Part shown: in pieces, positions 23,574 through 35,079 of the stretch
Layout: each line of letters begins with the position of its first letter
How positions within the stretch are numbered: the first letter of the stretch is position 1
DNA from: Paramacrobiotus metropolitanus
Lineage: Eukaryota; Tardigrada; Eutardigrada; Parachela; Macrobiotidae
Length of the DNA: 64,000 nt
Assembly (NCBI RefSeq): GCF_019649055.1
Contig: NW_026570244.1
Coordinates: 372,001 to 436,000, forward strand
Direction of reading: 5' to 3'
Program-made: the position numbers and the translations under genes
Notes under the pieces: generated by a model
Seen by the model: only the letters and a program-made list of their open reading frames with translations
Told to the model about the DNA's origin: nothing
Database searches by the model: none

Positions 23574-24884
23574 TTAGTCGCATAGCCAGCGTGCCTCCAA
23601 TTTTCTTCTTCGCACGGGCACCAATTCGTCGGCTTCCGCAGGTTGTAATGCGCTCCCAAATCTGTAGTCGATCATTTCCACCATATACTTTGGAGGACGG
23701 TATGCTTCGTGGTTGTAGATCTTATACAACCAAACCGCTTCCGACTGCTTCCAACGGTCGTACAACGGCGGGATGCGCAGTTTCTGATACAGCTCGGGTG
23801 TAACCCGCTCCTTGTAATCAGAAATCGCCCGCAGTGCTTTCCGCTGTGCCCTGTCTAACTTGCCGCGTAAAGCCGAAGATGCCGGTGACCACGTACCTGA
23901 CCCGTAGTCAAGATGTGGCTGTACACAGGCATGGTAAAGGCTCCTACGCTGAGGCAGATCCAGGCCGTCTTTCGCGGGGTTGATCATAGCGATGCCGTAG
24001 TTGACTTTCCGCAGTACGTGGTCATAATGCACTCCCCATTTCAGGTTGCGGTCTAAGTAAACTCCCAGATACTTTACCGACTGTTCTGCATCCATCTGGT
24101 GACCGTTAATCATTACAGCAGGAGAGGGCTGGCTGTTCTTTGCTTCCGAGCAGAAGTACATCAACTTGCACTTCTTCTCGTTGATGCACAAGGTGTTGTC
24201 TGCAAGCCACGCCGTTACGTTGTTAACCTGCACGGTCAGCTTCGCTGCTGCTTCTGTTTTGGTGGCACCGCATCCAAACAGTACGGTGTCATCCGCAAAA
24301 CATTCTGCGTCGCTTCCGTTCGTCATATCGTTTGTATAAACCGTGTACAGTACCGGCGCCATCATTGTCCCTGTGTCACCCCCGACCGCACTGGTAGCCA
24401 GTCAAACACGCGCGGTCATTTTCTCTCTGCTTACGACTGGTTAAGTAACCATGGAACCACTTCAGCACGTTACCTTCAATTCCGATCATTCTTGGTTTTT
24501 CGATAAGTTTGGCATGGGAAACTGAGTCAAACGCTTTTCAAGTCCAAAGACATACAGCAGTAACTTGCCCTTATCCATCGCTTTTCGCAATCTTTCTGAA
24601 ACTTTAAGTAGCAGTGTTTCGCAGGAATGGCCTTCCCTAAATCCAGACTGCTTGTCGGATAGGATGTTGTTTCTTTTCAGAGCTGTCACTAGCTGGTTCT
24701 GCACTACTTTCTCAAATACTTTGGATAGGTTGCAAACAAGGGAAATAGGGCGGTAGTCATCCGGCTGTCGGGCATTGGCTTGCTTCGGTATTGCGACAAC
24801 ATCTGCATTTTTGAATATGGCCGGATATACTCCGGACTTCAACGAGGCATTGATCATGCATGTCAACGGTTTCGTCAAGCACAT
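23574..24884 (-). pseudogene. LINE reverse transcriptase domain, frameshifted
   Basis: Two open segments (24884-24486 and 24365-23574). The first has RT motifs up to KQSGFREGHS; the second has MAPVLYTVYTND and the catalytic CFADDTVLF, then a C-terminal region with YLGVYLDRNLKW and HPYDYGSGTW-like sequence. The region between them is readable only by changing frame, so the enzyme is not functional here. Confidence 0.85.
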
Positions 24885-25532
24885 GCTGATTCAACGAGGA
24901 TTTTTGCAGGCACGCCGCACGGTCCAGCGCTCTTTTTCCGTTTGGCCATCTTCTGCAACTGAAAGGAAACAACATCCTCGGTAATTTCTTCAAACCTGCA
25001 AAGCAAAGGGTTAATACTGTCACCGCCCGAAGGGACGGCTGGTGTAAAGTGTTCATTTCCATGCAGCCCTTGTGCTGCAAAGTGAGCGTTCAGCACATCC
25101 GGTTCCATTGTTGGCTCTTCCGTCTGCTTTCTCTTACGCAGTAATTTGCCAAGCTCGCGCCAAATCACTTCTCATGCGTCCCGGTTGCGTTGGAAGAATT
25201 TGCGTTTCTCATCGACGATGGCGAAGCGGACTTGACTCTTCAAAGCATGAAAACGATCGTTATACTGCGCATATTCTGGTTGCCCACGGAACTGGCATCG
25301 GAGGCGGTAGGCTTGATTTTTCTCTTTATTAAGTTTTTCAACGACATGTTCATCCAGGGTGGATCGTCCTGGCGAACCCTTCGGGATCTTAAAGGATAGC
25401 ACTCATCTACAATCTGGTTCAGTTCTGACATAATTTGTTATGAAATCATCGATGGAACAGACTCGTCATACACACTAAACTTCTCGGACACTGCAGCAAC
25501 CCGCTGTTGAAACACTTCTTCTGGTGTATGCT

Positions 25533-26315
25533 TCACAACCGGAACGTAATCGTTTTATGGATAAGGTTGACAGACTTGTAGGACGCCACTGTTCTGCATA
25601 GTCTGTGATCAGAGTAACAAACATCTTCCGCTGGCAGGGAGGAATAGCTTTCTGCTGGTGAACATAGCATAACATCAATCTTCTTAGCACTGTGCATTAA
25701 TTTGCCATCTTTTTTCCGAGTTCGACAAGCTATCCTGGTAAATCCCGTTACCGTATCAACTAACACATGATTATTCAGTAAATCGCGATAATATCGAAAA
25801 TAGGGAGAAGACGGCACTGAGACATCAATGTTAATATCGCCACAAACCACATGATCAATACCAGAATACTTGAGCAACATTTCGTCCAGATGATTAAAAA
25901 GAAATTCAGTATCAATGGCTGAAGCATCAGGAGCTCTGTACAAAAGTCCTACTAGTACCTTTCGCTGTCCAATCTGGAGTAGGACCCACAAGCTTTCACA
26001 ACGCCCGCACGTTTCAGATCTGTGAACTTCTTGACATGGGATATGAGCAGGACAATAAAGTAATAGGCCACCTCCCCGTGTTTTACCCGATGCTTTCGTG
26101 CGGTCCTTGCGAAACAGTTGGTAGTTAGGAAGAGTGTAGAGCTGCTCAGGATCGTTATCAGACAGATGAGATTCCGAAATGCATAAAATTTTAGACTGAT
26201 TATCCTGATTGAGTAACAACTGATGGAGTAGATCGAGTTTAGCATATGATAGCCCCTGGACGTTTAAGTGATGAAAAACAACGGTCGAAAGCCTACACTG
26301 TTTTTTATTCCCCAT
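25533..26315 (-). pseudogene. LINE endonuclease domain
   Basis: 260-codon open frame starting at ATG 26315. It shows the exonuclease/endonuclease/phosphatase fold signatures: an N-terminal HHLNVQGL, ISESHL, a central GLLYRAPDAS, VVCGDINIDV, and the C-terminal SDHRL. It would nick target DNA. The frame is separated from the RT region by breaks. Confidence 0.85.
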
Positions 26316-26319
26316 AGCG

Positions 26320-27650
26320 CGAAAACTTACTCGATTACAACAACCAGCCTCTCTAAAGATGCAGAAGAACTCTACCTACATTTTGGTACAAACAAACTTA
26401 AACAAAATTCCATGTTTACGAGAGTAAATCAACAGATTTATGCTGGCTCGACGGAGCTAAATTTAGCCCGCCAGCCAGCCTGACATGATGATATTGTGAT
26501 CCTCCATCTCCCGTACCCGTCTCCGTGGTGGTATTGCTGCCTCAGCCAAGCACTTCGCACACTGGCCTTGCGGGCCGTGCACTCGCAGCCTGAACTCAGA
26601 GTGGTCACCCATCCAAGTCCAAACCGCGCTCGATGTAGACTATCTTTCAAAACCCGAAGGTTTATCCATCTAGCCACAACGAGTGTGCTCTCACGAGTGT
26701 GCTCTCACTCAACTAAAGCAAGATGCAATATAACTAAAGCAAGATGCATAAGGGATAAACCAGGTTGTATAAGGGCAAGATGTATACGGGAGCCAGGTGT
26801 ATAAGGGAACCGTACACCTTGACTAGTGTAAGGAAAAGCACACAGTCTTAATGGCAAGATGATGATAGCTGCCGAATGAATTAGGTTATTCTGTTAAGTG
26901 CATCAAGCGCACACGATTCACCAGCAGACATAAATTACCGGAGAGTGCGACAAAACTAATACCATCCTGGCAGTGCCGGGCCAGAATATGCAGTCGCAGG
27001 AGCGGGCTGTAACCGTAGTATCCACTATACAGAGGCGTCTTTGTGAAGTGGACAATGGGGATGACAGTGGTACAGATGGGGACTGGGAAGGCAAGCAGAC
27101 TGAATAGGACTGATGGCCAGACAGGAAAGCCTTTGTCCAGCTGTCAGCTGGTCACGCTGGCCACTCGCTGCGTGCGGCCGGCTGTGGCTTGGTTATTGGC
27201 CGCAATGGCTAATGTAATTATATTATTGCAAGGGCCACGGGAATGCAGTGGCCGTGAAATACACGATTATCCCTTGTCCGTCGGCTGGCCGCATGATGGT
27301 ACTGGTCGAATGGTGGTTATACTGGGAAAGTGCACCGCTGTTTGCTTGTATCAGGGCTGCGACACCCGGTTAAAAGACGGATAGGTTGAAACGCTGCCCA
27401 GTACGGAATATAAGGATAAGCAAACAAAACAAAAGTCTATGGAAATCGGCAGTCTATCCTGGCTGATTGAAGACAGATCGAGTGCAGAACTTCATTGTGC
27501 GATACCGAGCAGTACTGTACTGCAGAGAAGGAAGGTACATTTATTAAACAACCGACTGTGATGGTACAAATAGACCGAAGCGAACACCCACGTGTTGAAA
27601 AAACACGGCAGATTATCCTACACTTTTAATCTTCATGTTTCATGGTCTTA
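26320..27650. other. No gene recognised
   Basis: Contains short AAGATG/TAAGGG-type repeats (26710-26830) and a 113-codon open frame (27043-27384) without recognisable features. Nothing I can support as a gene. Confidence 0.35.
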
Positions 27651-27654
27651 TAAG

Positions 27655-28520
27655 CTGCTTCTATTTATTCACAAATCCCTGTTTATGATTTTCTACTAGT
27701 AGAATTATCTATGCAATATAGTTTATTTTATATAGTTTTTTGGTATTTATTCTGTTTTCATTTCTTGCCCAAATGGTACAGCAATCACTTGAGTAATTCA
27801 AGTGCGGGACTGACGGGAGCGACTTGGTCGACAAAAGCCTTGTTAAATTCATAATAAAGAATTCATCGAACCGAATTCATTAATTACCACAGGTATTCGT
27901 TGCAGAATTGAATTTACGGTTGTGAGAATTGTAGATTTGTACAGCACTGCTTTCTTAGCGCCATCACCGCGCTTACTGTTAATAAAAATAAATGTACAAC
28001 AGATAACCTGCACCGTGAAGAAAATGGCCCGGTACATAGCGCCAAAAATGGCATACATACACTAAAACTTTCGCTTTCGAGCTCTCCAAATCACTTTTTT
28101 GTAATAACAGCATTTGTTTCCGATTTTAAAATGAATTCCAAAATTTTAAAAAATTATGGGAAAATGCTATGAGCCTGAGATTGCTATGAGCCACTTTCAA
28201 CTTTATGGCTATGTGTCTTTTACAGCAAAGTTTCAATAAGATCGAATGATAACCACACTTTTGGTACACAACAATGCATGTGAACTTTTCGCTTAGTTCG
28301 TCATATCTCGGCAATCAGATATTGCGCGCAAACGGTTTTCAGAACAATGTATTCAAATCATTTAGCTTTAAAGCTAATATAAAGTATTACAAAAAAGTGA
28401 TTCGGAGTGCGCGAAAGCAAAAGTTTTAGTGTATGTTTCACATTTTTGACGCTATGTACCGGGCCACTTTCCTTAACGCAAGAAATTAATCATCGGGCTT
28501 ATACCAAGTGGCTGAACAAA
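27655..28520. repeat. Dispersed repeat R (copy 1) with a MITE inserted in it
   Basis: 27655-28017 and 28475-28520 together resemble 43560-43945. Shared blocks include TATGCAATATA, CATCAATCGAATT-like, TTGTCGCAGGATTAAATT-like, GCCATCGCGTTCAGTAA-like and AAGAAATTAATCATC. The MITE at 28018-28474 interrupts this copy but not the other. Confidence 0.65.
28018..28474. mobile_element. MITE of the palindromic family (copy 3), empty site known
   Basis: Ends are AAGAAAATGGCCCGGTACAT and, inverted, AAGGAAAGTGGCCCGGTACAT; arms share TAGCGCCAAAAATG, CACTAAAACTTTCGCTTTC-like and AATCACTTTTTTGTAAT blocks. The homologous position at 43914-43918 has no insertion (TGTGACGCAAAG). The duplicated bases at the junction are at most one or two and are not resolved. 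Confidence 0.8.
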
Positions 28521-28524
28521 TTGG

Positions 28525-29490
28525 CCCTCGCCGTTTTCGGTTTATTTCATACGAACCATTTCATACGCACCTGAAACTGTTAAGACTCATGCGACAGAGA
28601 ATTGTATTGGCTACTCAGAACATCTAAAATTTGTTTTCGGGAAATTAGGCTTTGCAGGTCAAAAATGGTACGAAATGAAGTTGTGTAAATATTTATTGCT
28701 TTCCAAGCTGAATTGGGAATCTAGTGTCATTTCGTTCCCATACGCAATATTTGAATTTACCTAACTGTTTTTAGCAAGAGAGCAACAGTGTCAGTTTTAA
28801 CAGAAAAATTTTATTGGCATGGTGCTTGCGCCGGTGGAGCTTTACCGTCAAGCGCATTGTGTTCCTTGACGAAAAAGATAAGTTTTTTATCTGGTTCGTC
28901 GTAGTTATTTGTGTTAAGTCCAATTTTTGGCTGCATGACAGGCCGCAACGCAAAATGGCGGTTTGGTTGGATAATGTAGCGAAGATACTGGCTCTGCAGA
29001 AACGGGCGTGATCTGGATCAGTTCCTTACGCATTAAATTTTATGATGGAATTAATTTTCGAAAGGTCTGTCTGTGGATTTTATGAGAATTTAAGCGCATG
29101 GGGCCTCAGCTCTTCACTGTCACTGCGCACGGTCACTGAAAAACCGCCGTTCTAAACACTAAACTAACAGAAAACAGTCCCTCCATCAGAAATTGTACGT
29201 CGATTTTCGCTAACCTATTCAGCCAAAAAAAGACTTTTTAATTTAAAATTAGGGAAATTCGAAATTTTCTCTCCGGCACACCTCTACAGAGTAACTACAC
29301 CCAGAAAGTCAAACCGGTACTGTATACATATTTTTTGATATAGTTTAAGCGGTTCTGTTTTATTGTATACACGGTGTACCCATTGAGGTCAAAACTAAAG
29401 TTTGGAACATAATTTAGTTTATCCATAAGTATTGTAGAAGTAAGGACTGAATGTATAATAAAGTGCTGATTTTCGGCATGATTATTGCCT
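28525..29490. other. No gene recognised
   Basis: AT-rich; no frames, splice-flanked exons or repeats that I can support. Confidence 0.35.
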
Positions 29491-29499
29491 TCTCCGGTA

Positions 29500-30046
29500 T
29501 GTTAAAATTCTCACACTTTTCGTTAGGAAATTCTCAGGAGTGTAAACGAATTTCTCACCAAATGGTAGTTATCGCAAGTACTGCCAGTTAGCCATAAGAG
29601 TACCACATTAATCTGCACCAACAATACTCGCATCCGTCACAAGCAAACAAACAAACAGGCTTCTGTAGAAAAGATAGATCTGTGCGAAGCAGCCGCTGCC
29701 CGGCAATCGCAGCTAATGGGAAACTCGCATACGCAACTCGGCAGCACTATACACTGGAATCTTCGGGATGCGGAACTGCTTTGCCCGGGGCCAGTTGCGC
29801 CGGTTTCTCGGGGACGGGCGGCGGAGTGGCGGAGGCGCTGCGTGGACTGACCGACGAGTCGGAGCGCTTGCTCAGCGCCGGCGAATCGCGTCGCAACGTT
29901 CCCGAGCCGACGCTCTTGGGAGGGAGGTCCAGGAGCCCCGGGAAGAGCTCCTCCGGCAGCGGCGGCTTCTCCGGCGCCAACGGGACGATGGTCTCCAACG
30001 TCTTACGCCGATTCAAAGTTCCTGTCATGGTCAATGTAGCGTTACG
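29500..30046 (-). pseudogene. Stray copy of the DOCK last exon and 3' UTR
   Basis: About 545 bp matching 47975-48510. On the minus strand it keeps the splice acceptor (CATGACAG, ~30025), the whole reading frame of the DOCK terminal exon, the stop codon and downstream sequence. Motifs kept: KRRKTLE-like start, APEKPPLPEELFPGLLDLPP, RRDSPALSKRSDSSVS, ATPPPVPEKP and terminal DSSV. Only about 6 of 93 residues differ and there is no frameshift. It has no upstream DOCK exons here, so I call it a partial duplicate; use as a distant alternative last exon is possible but unsupported. Confidence 0.85.
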
Positions 30047-30600
30047 GCGGTTACGGCCATCACGGATTGTCCTGTCCTTTCTCCGCAGGTAGACATCCAC
30101 GCCACGGTGGGTTAAACAGCATTGTCTGCCGCGGGTTGGTATCAGCGGGTGTACCTGCAAAATTAGAACCGAGGGGACATCACACACGACAGCCCGTCGC
30201 CCCGATGGTTGCACGACCTTCGCCTGGAAGCGCGGCACGTGCCTCGCTTGGGACGTAACTTGTGTAGACACGGTGGCAGCGTGTCACGTAAAGGCAACCT
30301 CCACTAATGCAGGAGCAGCTACAGCGCAACCGGAAGAGAAGAAAGCGAGACTGTATTCTTATTTAGTTGGACTTTACATCTTCGCACCAATCGCGTTTGA
30401 AACAATGGGACCATGGGGACCGTCGGCTATCGCGATTGTTCTAGAGCTTGGTAAAAGACTTCAGCAACATACTGTAGAATTCCGCTCCCACGAATTTCTG
30501 CGACAACGATTATCTCAGGAAATTCAGAGAGGAACGCGGCATCTGTATAAGGAACCGTGGGCGACCTTACCTTTCAATATGTCTCAATTTTTCTTATGTT
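30046..30600 (+). mobile_element. RLE retrotransposon 3' fragment
   Basis: Begins exactly where the DOCK-exon copy ends. Plus-strand frames read the Cys/His knuckle (GHHGLSCPFSAGR, ~30055-30090), then RRPDGCTTFAWKRG and LAWDVTCVDTVAASHV (restriction-like endonuclease), then FETMGPWG and EIQRGTRHLY near 30540. At least one frame break lies near 30170-30180. It is 5'-truncated, as is usual for dead retrotransposon copies. Confidence 0.8.
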
Positions 30601-30609
30601 TTCTCGTGC

Positions 30610-30978
30610 TTCTTTGTTTTCTGACAATGTCTTACGAGTTTTCTTGCGACTTGTCTCAAATATCTACGTTACCCCAACCGATCGCATGCGCGAAATGGTC
30701 GTAGCGACGGGTCACCTGGCTAAGTACGGTGTAAAATTCGGAAAGTACAGTACTACAATGTGGCACGCGCCAAAATAATTCTATACAGAGTCTAAACGCA
30801 CTTGACGCTCGGGTACTAACCGGTCACCGGGGTCTCCTGGATGCTAATTAAACAGGCGCCACATGAATTCGCCTGGTCACATGCGCCTTCTACCACGTTT
30901 TCGTTTTCGAAACCGTTTTCGAAACAACCAGCCGAACAAAGCAATCGCTGTGTTTTATATTGGCTATAGTTGAAAACG
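30610..30978. other. No gene recognised
   Basis: Possibly the 3' untranslated part of the preceding fragment, then intergenic sequence with a TTTTCGAAACCGTTTTCGAA motif pair near 30900-30925. Confidence 0.35.
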
Positions 30979-30979
30979 T

Positions 30980-31245
30980 ACAGTTGTTTTAGTAGTGCAG
31001 AGTAAGTAATAACCGGCAGCCAGCAGATATATTTTTCGATTAAGGAATGTTGCACACTACTGTCAGCAGTTATGTATCTTGTTAATAACCCTGTTCTCTA
31101 AATCGTAAAACATGCTTACGCATTTTATTAAATTCCCGGTATAGTGATGTATTCCCGGTCTCGTTTGTGTACATGAATCTTTACATCATCAGAAAATTGC
31201 CTGCCAGCGAGTTGCACAGCAGCGCCTACAAACAGTTGGCGAGAA
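30980..31245. repeat. Dispersed repeat S (copy 1)
   Basis: Matches 42494-42811: GTAGTGCAGAGTA, TAATAACCGGCAG, CAGTTATGTATCTT, TTATTAAATTCCCGGTA and AGTTGCACAGCAGCG blocks in the same order. It ends at a SINE in both places, so the two may be one composite repeat. Confidence 0.75.
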
Positions 31246-31400
31246 CACCACTGGAAACCGAGAATTGGCCGAAAAATGCACCGATGGGGGAAATCGAACC
31301 CCGGCTACGTCGTTGGATCCGCGTAGGCAGTACCACTGCACCACGGCGCAATACGTTGAAATCCTTGAAAGACTTGATCGCTGTACGTGAGCCACTTCTC
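31246..31400 (-). repeat. tRNA-derived SINE, copy 1
   Basis: On the minus strand, GTGGTGCAGTGGTAC (A-box-like), ~30 bases on, is followed by GGGGTTCGATTTCCCCC (B box in a T-arm). The sequence before and after is shared with copies 2 and 3 (CAATACGTTGAA, GGAAACCGAG). The T-arm can pair, but no acceptor stem can form, so it is not a tRNA gene. The head looks most like tRNA-Gly. Confidence 0.8.
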
Positions 31401-31599
31401 TGCTCACACCCCCTTTGCAGCTTTCGCTACGTCCTCGTAGTGAGCCTAAGCGATCCTTCAAGCAGCGGCTCCGGCTCACCGCATCCTCACCGTTCGAGGT
31501 TTTGCTACGTTCCTCCGCTTTTGAGGTTGGCACACGAAGTCGCACTCGGGACTCGAGAGGTTGGGTTCGAACCACGATCTGCTACCATAAAACCAGGGC

Positions 31600-31755
31600 G
31601 CTGTCCACTGGAAACCGAGATACGGCTGAAAAAGGCGCCGATGGGGGAATTGAACCGCGGCTATGTCGCTAGATCCGCGTAGGCAGTACCACCGCAGCAC
31701 GGCGCAATACGTTGAAATCCTTTGAAAGACTTTGTCGCTGTACTTCAGCCGCTTC
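31600..31755 (-). repeat. tRNA-derived SINE, copy 2
   Basis: Same organisation as copy 1, with a more decayed A box (GTGCTGCGGTGGTAC) and B box (GCGGTTCAATTCCCCC). The flank shared with the other copies runs to GACTTTGTCGCTGTAC. Confidence 0.75.
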
Positions 31756-31804
31756 TCTCCCTCACAGGCGCATCTTTCGAAGCCAAAACACACCTGTGGC
31801 ACAG

Positions 31805-32205
31805 TTCGTACCAAAGAAAAAAAAGTGAATCATTTTTTCGCTCCTTGTAGTCACAGTAGACATCTGTATACATGCTGTAGACACCCTGTAGACCTATCGG
31901 TAGTCACCTGGTTTCTTAGGATGTATACAGCGTGTCTAACGGTGTTTACAGGTTGTCTACGGATGTCTGGCTCGCTGTATAGGCAGCCCTTCTCAGGTTC
32001 ATCTCGATACTCTGCCTGTATACACCGGTAGTCACTTGTAGACAGCCCGTAGACACCATTGTATACATACTGTAGTCACCTGGTTTCTTAGGTTTTCTTA
32101 GGATGTATACCTAGGTCGTCTACAGGGTGTCTACAGGTTGTCTACAGATGACTACAGTGACTACAAGAAGGAAAAAAACGTTCCAGTTTTTTTCTTTGGT
32201 ACGAA
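31805..32205. mobile_element. Foldback MITE, ~100-bp inverted ends
   Basis: Starts TTCGTACCAAAGAAAAAAA and ends with its inverse; inside, both arms have CTTGTAGTCAC and several GTAGACA(C/T)(C/T)TGT motifs. The centre carries short GTCTACAGG/GTATACA repeats. There is no open frame of note. Confidence 0.8.
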
Positions 32206-32209
32206 ACGT

Positions 32210-33090
32210 TCCATATATACGGCACTGATCGGTGGCTTTGAAGTTTTCGAGCGAAGAATACCAGTTTTTCAATTCGGTTTTCCCACTCATTCTGGCAACT
32301 GGCGTTGCTGTGTTAACGTTGTTTTACTAGAAAATTTTAGTATATATGCAATCTGGTGACCACTGTACGAAAACGTCAACGTAAGTTTTAAAGTGATCAA
32401 ATCTTTGCAAAGTCGAAGTAACCATAGAGCACAGCTCTGATAATATTATGCGCATTCGAGCGGTATAAACTATAAACGCGTGAAACATTACCGGCGGATA
32501 CTGCGCGTATTGTGCAGCAAATTATTACGCTAACCTCAAACACTTCCGGTGTAATAAAATTATGCGAGTGCAGTACACTGGGTACAGCGCTCGAGTATTG
32601 CTTATTTTGTGCGGTTATTATGTTACGCAGACCAAGATGATTCGATCAGCAAACCACGCTGGCTGGAAAACAGCAGCATATCAGATAATTGTGTTGTGCT
32701 GTACGTCCGCAGTCCGCCGCGGTATAATTATGTTTATAATGCGTTACAGCGTTCACGCATACTCGCACCGCACAGGCGCACTTTGCCGTTTCACGATAAG
32801 AATGCCGAGAAATCACTCTGCCGACGGAAATAAGCGCCCGAGGCGGCCGAATACGTCCGCGACCAGTCATTCGACGCTGGTGCATAAGAAACGATCGGCT
32901 TTTACTTTCTACGTTAATTTGCAGCCTGGAGATATTTTTTATACTAGCAGCCATGTGTATGTTATGTGCCGTTCCGTCTCGCGCTAACTGGGGTAATTAA
33001 TTCTTCGTTGAACTGCATTCCACAAGAGCGATGCTGTCATCTATATATCACATATATGCCAGCATCGTCCTTGTAAAATCCGTATAAAGA
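32210..33090. other. No gene recognised
   Basis: A 141-codon open frame (32562-32987) shows no recognisable features. Nothing else supported. Confidence 0.3.
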
Positions 33091-33094
33091 TCTC

Positions 33095-33430
33095 TACAAT
33101 ATATGTATAATATTATATGTATGTATATAAATATATGTATAGGTATATATATTATGCACACGTGTATATAGATGTACATGTATACTGTATATAGTATATA
33201 AGGGGAATTCAACTGCTGAGGCAGGCACTCCCTGAACTTGCTGCCGTCAGCCGGCTGGAGTTGTACGTTGGGGCTAAACATGGTGCTTGTGTACCGCGCC
33301 TGATTTAACCGTATGTAATACCGTAACGTCACACTCCAGGCGGGTGACGGCATCAAGAACAGGGAGTGCTGGCCTCAGCAGCTAAATTCCTCCTATATGT
33401 ATATATACGTGTATGTACATTTATATATAT
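33095..33430. repeat. Inverted-repeat hairpin within TA-rich microsatellites
   Basis: Two ~60-bp arms, 33200-33262 and 33330-33392, are inverse copies (CTGCTGAGGC, GCACTCCCTG, TGCCGTCA, CTGGAGT blocks) around a ~70-bp loop. On each side lies TA/TATATG microsatellite. Could be a small MITE inserted in TA-rich DNA; a structured RNA is less likely. Confidence 0.6.
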
Positions 33431-33534
33431 ATGTCTACGTATTATGCACAACGGAAATGGAACCGATATTATACAGACGATAACTGTCAACGCTGTACCG
33501 GTAAATACCGGTAACCGATGCTGTTATTGCAGCA

Positions 33535-33790
33535 ATGGGTAAGGAGCTATCCAGCCGGGCCATGAACTTCAGTTTGACGCCGTTTCCGGAAGACGGCGCC
33601 GAACCTATGGTGGACGGGACATGTTTATCGTGGGAAGACATTACCCGGCTGGCGCTCCTCATCCTGCTGTTGACGGTGCTGGTGGGACTGCGCGTCTACC
33701 AACTGCTGATGGAGCTTAAACGGTTGGAGCTCACCGTCCGATCAAACGGGGACTGGCTTAGCGGACGACCAGCAGTCTCTAACAACGCCA
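33535..33790 (+). CDS. Putative first coding exon of a single-pass membrane protein
   Basis: ATG 33535 follows TTATTGCAGCA, so it could be a first coding exon just past a splice acceptor. The frame encodes an acidic segment (PFPEDGAEPMVDG), one clear hydrophobic helix (LALLILLLTVLVGLRVY, ~33640-33695) and a basic/polar tail. It reaches a good donor, TTCAAAG|GTAAGC, near 33801. Without the donor the frame stops at 33819. No later exon was identified and no family recognised. Confidence 0.4.
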
Positions 33791-33819
33791 TGCCCTTCAA
33801 AGGTAAGCCTCTGCTGTAG

Positions 33820-34480
33820 AACTACACCGGTAGCTTGCAATCGGAAGTGGCTACTGTCCAGAAGCAAGACCTACGAGGAAGGTGCATCTTCCAGCGATAG
33901 ACCGACCTCAGACGACCATCAATCGATAGCCGTGCAGGTTGGGCACGCTGCCAGCCGGCCATGGACGAGTCTTAGTGCAAAATCTGTAAAACGCTACCCA
34001 GTAGTTTGGCATTGTTTATTGCTAGAAAACCTAGCTTTTATAAGCACATCTTTCGGGAGGGTTTTAATTTAATTTACTGCTTTTAACCTATAAGGTTTGC
34101 TGCAGAGGTTAATAATTATTACAATTCTATCGCGCTTAAGCATCGCTGGCGATTTTGCTCACCCGGCCATGTTGCCCCAGCACGGGCCCGGCTATCGATT
34201 GATGCTACCGCTAAACGCGGTCTGTCAATGGAAGGTACATGTTCATCGTTTGGCAGCCCATTACTTCGTGACCTTTGCATAAAAGTAATAAAAAAAAACA
34301 TGAAGAACGGCTGAAATTAAGCCACCGTTGTTGAAAAGGTATAACAGTACGACTGCGTATACGTAGCATAATTAATATAGTTTTGAAAATAACCGGAAAC
34401 TAATTATCTTGTAGCTCCTGGACACCCGGGCAAGTGAAGGCCGAAAGGGACTCGCTGGCTGATTAAACGACTGCCCAGCC
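33820..34480. other. No gene recognised
   Basis: Intergenic or intronic sequence. A further exon of the 33535 gene may be here but I could not find one. Confidence 0.3.
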
Positions 34481-35079
34481 GGCTCGGCCAGGGTCAAAAA
34501 GAGGGAGGAATTTTGAGAGGAGGAATTTCGTGGTCAAAAGAGGGAGGAATTTTTTCGAAGTTCAAATGAAGTACTTAGGGACCTCGAACCCAGGTCACCG
34601 AGGTCGCCACCGAGGTTTTCTCATTGAGCGGGCGAACGAAGCGGGCCTGCGTTTCTAATTCAAGACATGTTGAGGGTTCGACGAAACGGAAGTTCCAGTG
34701 ACCTTTAGGTCGCCACGTGACCTTTGGATTGCCACCGATTTTCATGGTGATTCCTGTACACTTTGACATTCCGAAGTACTCTGAACTGAAGTACTCGGGG
34801 ACCTCGCACTGGGCCCCCGAGGTCGCCATCACGACATGTACCATATATACACAGTGTGATGTGCTGAATGGAATTAAGGTACTCGGGGACCATCGAACCC
34901 GGGTCCCTGAGGTCGCCACTACGATATGTACTACCTATACACAGGTTGCTATGCTGAGTCTAACTGAAGTGCTGGGGGTTCTCGGACCCGCGTCCCCCAA
35001 GTCGCCACCACGATATATATTTTATAGAAGTATGCATACTAGTTGATGTGATTTATCAACCACTGCTGGAGGAAGTAGA

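Larger units (their letters stand above)
23404..26315 (-). mobile_element. APE-type non-LTR retrotransposon (LINE), decayed
   Basis: Reading on the minus strand from 26315: an apurinic endonuclease (HHLNVQGL, ISESHLSDNDP, GDINIDV, and YSDHRL near 25590-25610), then a linker region (25402-24880), then reverse transcriptase (YRPISL near 24745, FGLEKRLTQF near 24540, CFADDTVLF near 24290) and a C-terminal domain to a stop at 23574. It lies in at least four frames, with breaks near 25530, 25170, 24880-24540 and 24370-24430. FADD and the general layout suggest the jockey/CR1/I group; a TAA-type tail would fit I-like elements, but I cannot assign the clade. ORF1 was not recognised upstream. Confidence 0.9.

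Noticed and set aside
30273-30704. Independent plus-strand gene of 143 codons
   Set aside because: It is the 3' end of a retrotransposon endonuclease read from an internal non-ATG codon.
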